A DNA stretch of 64,000 nt from Nocardia sp. MH4 (lineage in GTDB: Bacteria > Actinomycetota > Actinomycetes > Mycobacteriales > Mycobacteriaceae): NCBI RefSeq assembly GCF_019266065.1, contig NZ_LPNR01000101.1:41037-105036 (forward strand), read 5' to 3'. This document shows, piece by piece, positions 60,064 through 64,000 of the stretch (positions within the stretch are counted from its first letter, which is position 1; every line of letters begins with the position of its first letter). The notes beneath the pieces are model-generated. The model did not search any database, had not been told where the DNA came from, and saw only the letters and a list, made by a program, of their open reading frames with translations. Position numbers and translations under genes: made by a program.

Positions 60064-61014
60064 ATGAATGCCACCACCAAGTTCGCCGGATTCGCCCTCG
60101 GCCTCGCCGCGGTCTTCGGAATCGCTGTCGCCGCCGGCGCGACAATCGGCCCGGACCCCGATCCGAGTGGACCCGCCGGGCACGGCGGCCACGCCGCACC
60201 CAGTGACACTGCCCCCTCCGCCGATCTACCCGGTGGTCTGCTTGTCACCGACCAGGGGTACACCCTCGCTTTGGATAAACCGAACACTATGACCGCGGCG
60301 CAGACGACGGTCTCCTTCCGCATCCTCGACGCCACCGGAACCCCGGTCACGAAATACCAGGCCAGCCACGACAAGGACCTGCACCTGATCGTGGTCCGGC
60401 GCGACATGGCCGGCTTCCAGCACGTGCACCCGGTGCTCGACCCGGCCGGAACCTGGACCGTCCCGCTGAATCTCAGCCGGGCCGGTGACTACCGAGTCTT
60501 CGCCGACTTCACCCCGGCCGGCGGGTCGAACCTGACCCTCGGCACTGATCTGCGCGTCGCCGGGAACTACGACGTCCAGGCGCTGCCTGCCCCCGCCGCG
60601 ACAACGCAGGTCGGCGAGTACACGGTCGCACTGAACGGCACCGTCACCCCGGGTGCTGCCTCGAAGGTGACACTCTCGGTCAGCCGTAACGGCACTCCGG
60701 TCACCGACCTGCAGCCCTACCTCGGCGCCTTCGGTCACCTGGTCGCGCTCCGGGCTGCCGACCTCGCTTACCTGCACGTTCACCCGGAGGGCACGCCCAG
60801 CGACGGGGTCACCCCCGCCGGTCCCGGCATCGACTTCGTGGTGAATGCACCGAGTACCGGCGACTACCGGCTGTTCCTGGACTTCCAGCACCAGGGCGTC
60901 GTACGCACCGCCGAATTCACCCTCAGCGTTGCCACCACAAACCAGGCTGCGGCAGCACCGGCGGCGCCAACCCCAGCACCCGCCAACCACGGAACTCCCG
61001 GCCACGGACACTGA
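60064..61014 (+). CDS. Secreted His-rich copper-binding protein
   Basis: A 316-residue protein with an N-terminal signal/anchor ([17 protein letters not shown]), a His-containing linker (HGGHAAP) and two repeated beta domains, each with the motif HVHP ([12 protein letters not shown] and [12 protein letters not shown]). The end is Ala/Pro-rich and closes HGTPGHGH. The HVHP motif in tandem domains is common in actinobacterial heavy-metal proteins encoded beside copA. Probably binds copper outside the membrane after export. Start follows ACGGAG. Confidence 0.84.
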   Translation: MNATTKFAGFALGLAAVFGIAVAAGATIGPDPDPSGPAGHGGHAAPSDTAPSADLPGGLLVTDQGYTLALDKPNTMTAAQTTVSFRILDATGTPVTKYQASHDKDLHLIVVRRDMAGFQHVHPVLDPAGTWTVPLNLSRAGDYRVFADFTPAGGSNLTLGTDLRVAGNYDVQALPAPAATTQVGEYTVALNGTVTPGAASKVTLSVSRNGTPVTDLQPYLGAFGHLVALRAADLAYLHVHPEGTPSDGVTPAGPGIDFVVNAPSTGDYRLFLDFQHQGVVRTAEFTLSVATTNQAAAAPAAPTPAPANHGTPGHGH

Positions 61015-61102
61015 ACACCGCCGGGCAACAGGAACATTCGATGACAAACCAGCTTCCGACCCCCAACTCTTCAGCACTGTCAACACAAGAATGGAGCACC
61101 CC

Positions 61103-63358
61103 ATGACCACCGTGACACACCCACCGGGCACCGGCCAGGTAGAACTGGTGATCGGTGGCATGACCTGCGCTTCCTGCGCCAACCGGATCGAAAAGAAGCT
61201 CAACAAGCTCGACGGGGTCACCGCCACCGTCAACTACGCCACCGAGAAGGCGCGCGTCGACTTCACCGGTGAGGTCTCCCCCGAGGAACTCATCGCCACC
61301 GTCGAGCAGGCCGGCTACACCGCGGCACTGCCCGCGCCGAAGAAGGCCGAGCCTGCCGAGGACGCCCCCGCCGAGCCCGACCCCACCGCCTCGCTGCGCA
61401 CCCGTCTGCTGGTCTCGCTGGTGCTCACCGTTCCGGTGATCGCGATGGCGATGATTCCGGCGCTGCAGTTCACCAACTGGCAGTGGCTCTCGCTGACCCT
61501 CGCGGCACCGGTCGTGATCTGGGGCGCGCTGCCCTTCCACAAGGCGGCGTGGACCAACCTGAAGCACGGCACCGCCACCATGGACACGCTGGTGTCGATC
61601 GGCACCCTCGCCGCGTTCGGGTGGTCGCTGTTCGCCTTGTTCTGGGGCACCGCGGGCACGCCGGGAATGAAACACCCGTTCGAGCTCACCATCGCGCGGA
61701 TGGACGGCACCGGCAGCATCTACCTCGAAGCCGCGGCGGGCGTGACCACGTTCATCCTCGCCGGGCGCTACTTCGAGGCCAGGTCGAAGCGACGGGCGGG
61801 CGCTGCATTGAAGGCACTGCTCGAGCTCGGAGCCAAGGATGTCGCGGTTCTTCGCGGCGGAGTCGAGACGCGAATTCCGGTGGAGCAGCTGACCGTCGGC
61901 GACGAGTTCATCGTGCGGCCGGGCGAGAAGATCGCCACCGACGGTGTGATCACCGAGGGGACGTCGGCGGTCGACGCGTCCATGCTGACCGGTGAGTCGG
62001 TGCCGGTGGAGGTCGGCGTGGACGACGGGGTCACCGGTGCCACCGTGAACGTCGGCGGACGACTCGTGGTGCGCGCCACCAGGATCGGCGCCGACACCCA
62101 GCTCGCCCAGATGGCGCAGCTCGTCGAGGATGCGCAGACCGGCAAGGCGCAGGCGCAGCGGCTGGCCGACAAGATCTCCGGCATCTTCGTTCCGATCGTC
62201 ATCGCGCTCGCCGTCGCCACGCTCGGATTCTGGCTCGGTACAGGTGGTTCGGTCGCCGCCGCTTTCACCGCGGGCGTGGCGGTGCTGATCATCGCCTGCC
62301 CGTGCGCCCTCGGCCTGGCCACGCCGACCGCGCTGATGGTGGGCACTGGGCGCGGCGCGCAGCTGGGCATCCTGATCAAGGGACCCGAGGTGTTGGAATC
62401 GACCCGCGAGGTCGACACCATCGTGCTGGACAAGACCGGCACCGTCACCACCGGCAAGATGACCCTGCTCGACGTGATCCCCGCCGACGGCGAGGACGAT
62501 GAACAGGTGCTGGAACTCGCTGGTGCGCTGGAGGATTCGTCGGAACATCCGATCGCTCAAGCCATAGCCAAAGCCGCGCGGGACAAGGTCGGCACACTCC
62601 TGCCGGTCGAGGGCTTCGCCAACATCGAAGGCCTCGGTGTGCAGGGTGTGATCGACGGAAAGGCCGTGATCGTCGGCCGGGCGCGACTGCTGGCCGATTG
62701 GTCACAGCCGCTACCCGAAGCGCTGGCAACGGCGATGACCGACGCCGAGTCGGCGGGTAAGACCGCGGTTGCGATCGGCTGGGACGGCAAGGCGCGCGGT
62801 GTGCTCGTTGTCGCCGACGCGGTGAAACCGACCTCGGCGCAGGCGATCTCGCAATTCCGTGAACTGGGTCTCACCCCGATCCTGCTGACCGGTGACAATG
62901 CCCGCGCGGCCCGCACCATCGGCGACGAAGTGGGCATCGACGAGGTCATCGCCGAGGTGCTGCCGCAGGACAAGGTCGACACCGTCAAGCGGCTGCAGGC
63001 CGAGGGCAAGGTCGTCGCGATGGTCGGTGACGGCGTCAACGACGCGGCAGCCCTGGCCCAGGCCGACCTCGGCCTGTCGATGGGCACCGGCACCGACGTC
63101 GCCATCGAGGCCAGCGACCTCACCCTCGTTCGCGGCGACCTCCGTGCCGCCGCCGACGCGATCCGCCTGTCGCGGCGCACGCTCGCCACGATCAAGGGCA
63201 ATCTGTTCTGGGCCTTCGCCTACAACGTGGCCGCTATCCCGCTGGCCATGGCAGGCCTGCTCAACCCGATGCTGGCCGGCGCCGCGATGGCGTTCAGCTC
63301 GGTCTTCGTGGTGAGCAACAGCCTGCGGCTGCGCCGATTCAAGTCCACGGCGAACTGA
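61103..63358 (+). CDS. copA: Copper-exporting P-type ATPase, CopA type (copy 2)
   Basis: A 751-residue CopA, very like copy 1 along its full length, with the same positions for CPC (399-401) and DKTGT (Asp443) and the same [11 protein letters not shown] motif. Differences cluster in the linker after the HMA domain and in the nucleotide-binding domain. ATG 61103 is chosen over 61091 because GGAG lies six bases upstream. Last gene of the copZ-MFS-HVHP-copA operon under the CsoR-like site; ends at a strong terminator. Confidence 0.95.
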   Translation: MTTVTHPPGTGQVELVIGGMTCASCANRIEKKLNKLDGVTATVNYATEKARVDFTGEVSPEELIATVEQAGYTAALPAPKKAEPAEDAPAEPDPTASLRTRLLVSLVLTVPVIAMAMIPALQFTNWQWLSLTLAAPVVIWGALPFHKAAWTNLKHGTATMDTLVSIGTLAAFGWSLFALFWGTAGTPGMKHPFELTIARMDGTGSIYLEAAAGVTTFILAGRYFEARSKRRAGAALKALLELGAKDVAVLRGGVETRIPVEQLTVGDEFIVRPGEKIATDGVITEGTSAVDASMLTGESVPVEVGVDDGVTGATVNVGGRLVVRATRIGADTQLAQMAQLVEDAQTGKAQAQRLADKISGIFVPIVIALAVATLGFWLGTGGSVAAAFTAGVAVLIIACPCALGLATPTALMVGTGRGAQLGILIKGPEVLESTREVDTIVLDKTGTVTTGKMTLLDVIPADGEDDEQVLELAGALEDSSEHPIAQAIAKAARDKVGTLLPVEGFANIEGLGVQGVIDGKAVIVGRARLLADWSQPLPEALATAMTDAESAGKTAVAIGWDGKARGVLVVADAVKPTSAQAISQFRELGLTPILLTGDNARAARTIGDEVGIDEVIAEVLPQDKVDTVKRLQAEGKVVAMVGDGVNDAAALAQADLGLSMGTGTDVAIEASDLTLVRGDLRAAADAIRLSRRTLATIKGNLFWAFAYNVAAIPLAMAGLLNPMLAGAAMAFSSVFVVSNSLRLRRFKSTAN

Positions 63359-63375
63359 ACGAACACCGCCGATCG

Positions 63376-63410
63376 GAGAAGGGGACGACACAGAGTGTCG
63401 TCCCCTTCTC
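63376..63410 (+). terminator. Terminator after copA copy 2
   Basis: Perfect 16-bp stem GAGAAGGGGACGACAC / GTGTCGTCCCCTTCTC with a 3-nt loop. Confidence 0.85.
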
Positions 63411-63430
63411 TCATAGCCCAGGAGGACCAC

Positions 63431-63589
63431 GTGCACTTTTCATCCGACACCGCTATGCGAATCGCCCGCCATCCTGCCGCCCGAGCAATCGCGCAGTGCG
63501 CCGTGGCATGTCTTGCAGAAGCGATTCGAAGCACGCTCCTCCCCCGAGTAGTCGACGACCGCAACCAGTCGGCCCCGTGTCGCCCCTAG
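63431..63589 (+). CDS. Small protein of unknown function (52 residues)
   Basis: GTG frame behind a good Shine-Dalgarno AGGAGG (63420-63425). The protein is basic with two Cys in a helix-like segment (AIAQCAVACLAEAIRS) and one near the end. It follows the copA terminator, so it would need its own promoter, which is not evident. Possibly a small gene; family not recognised. Confidence 0.4.
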   Translation: MHFSSDTAMRIARHPAARAIAQCAVACLAEAIRSTLLPRVVDDRNQSAPCRP

Positions 63590-63645
63590 TCCAGCGGTTC
63601 CGACACGGGTTCTTCACTCGGCGTCGCGGCGTATCCAGCGAAGCA

Positions 63646-63936
63646 CTATGGCGTTGGTTGTTGATCGTTCGGCCCTCCCGCTTCCGCCTCGACTCGCTGC
63701 ACGCTTACAGGTGTGAGTGCGGCGAGGAGTGCGGCCGCCGCGATCAACAACGGAATATCGGCTATAAGGTGCGTTCGTTCACCGTGCGCGGCAACGGCAT
63801 GCGTAGCCATGACTACAGCGTGCGCAACGCTTGACCAGACGGTGAACCAGATCAACGAAAGATGCTCGAGCGGACTACGCGATGCTCTGAGCAGGAATAT
63901 GTCAACGGCATGCGAAAGCTGAACACTTTTCGGCAC
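63646..63936 (-). pseudogene. C-terminal part of a DUF6632-like membrane protein
   Basis: The 96-residue frame contains SPLEHLSLIWFTVWSSVAHAVVMA and HLIADIPLLIAAAALLAALTP, which resemble the second half of small four-helix DUF6632-type proteins. The first ~50 residues of that family are missing and the DNA upstream does not continue the match, so it looks N-terminally truncated. A short functional protein is possible but less likely. Confidence 0.45.
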
Positions 63937-64000
63937 CTGAATTCTGACCCCTCCGGCCGGTCGGATTGATGGTTTCAGTCTTCAGTTGTGCTGGCAGAAG

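Noticed and set aside
1..64000. rRNA, tRNA, replication origin, integrase or conjugation genes
   Set aside because: None seen on either strand, so plasmid or integrative-element status cannot be supported from this window.

Overview
The window is high-GC DNA with actinobacterial gene style: GTG starts, 4-bp ATGA/GTGA overlaps, and homologues of mycobacterial genes such as lpqS-cysK2-Rv0849, mmcO, serA and the blaI/blaR pair. A Nocardia/Rhodococcus-type member of the Mycobacteriales is the best guess. No rRNA, tRNA, replication or conjugation gene is visible, so chromosome, island and large plasmid cannot be told apart. The density of metal-resistance genes, duplications and a decayed insertion sequence suggests an accessory region.

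Layout. 1-1266: 5' part of a CopB-type (CPH) P-type ATPase. 1395-4355: an MFS/AraC pair, then a scar where an MFS gene and a tetR gene were cut and joined. 4509-9236: copper cassette A (21-aa Cys/Met peptide, His-rich secreted protein, LpqS-like protein, CysK2-like enzyme, MFS) followed by a YcnI-like protein. 9319-11203: a copper-export operon (third LpqS-like protein, TauE/SafE permease fused to a cupredoxin, CopZ). 11260-13919: DUF2752 protein, M56 peptidase, M23 peptidase. 14679-26615: an iron-regulated siderophore locus (IdeR box, ABC importer, ATP-grasp ligase, two NIS synthetases, exporter, decarboxylase, SbnG-like citrate synthase). 26618-30442: L,D-transpeptidase, serA, secreted protein. 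30574-33097: copA and copZ. 33100-36400: dispersed repeats, a cupredoxin lipoprotein and a dead IS630 element. 36414-40678: copper cassette B, an inverted diverged copy of A. 40824-46456: small His-rich protein, two BlaI repressors, a second M56 peptidase and a multicopper oxidase. 46484-54823: a nuoA-(B/D)-H-J-K-L-M-N operon lacking all NADH-module and Fe-S subunits, with a His-rich insert in its B/D-like subunit. 54898-56811: CPVC membrane protein, third BlaI, acetyltransferase. 56979-63358: FAD reductase, copZ, MFS, His-rich secreted protein and a second copA. The right end holds small or broken genes.

Two regulatory layers tie this together. About 22 copies of an inverted repeat, TCTACTAT-N5-TACGTAGA and relatives, lie in front of most copper, envelope and nuo genes. 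They fit BlaI/MecI-family repressors, three of which are encoded here. Four copies of ATACCC-N5-GGGTA(T/G) precede copB, copZ/copA and the FAD-reductase/copZ pair and look like CsoR operators, although no csoR gene is present.

The most interesting material is: (i) the twice-repeated cassette with its 21-residue Cys/Met peptide behind a near-perfect ribosome binding site; (ii) three LpqS-like genes whose conserved Cys tail is always followed by a ~105-nt gap before the next gene, as expected of a cis-acting copper switch; (iii) the putative BlaI regulon itself; and (iv) the apparently copper-linked membrane-arm-only complex I.
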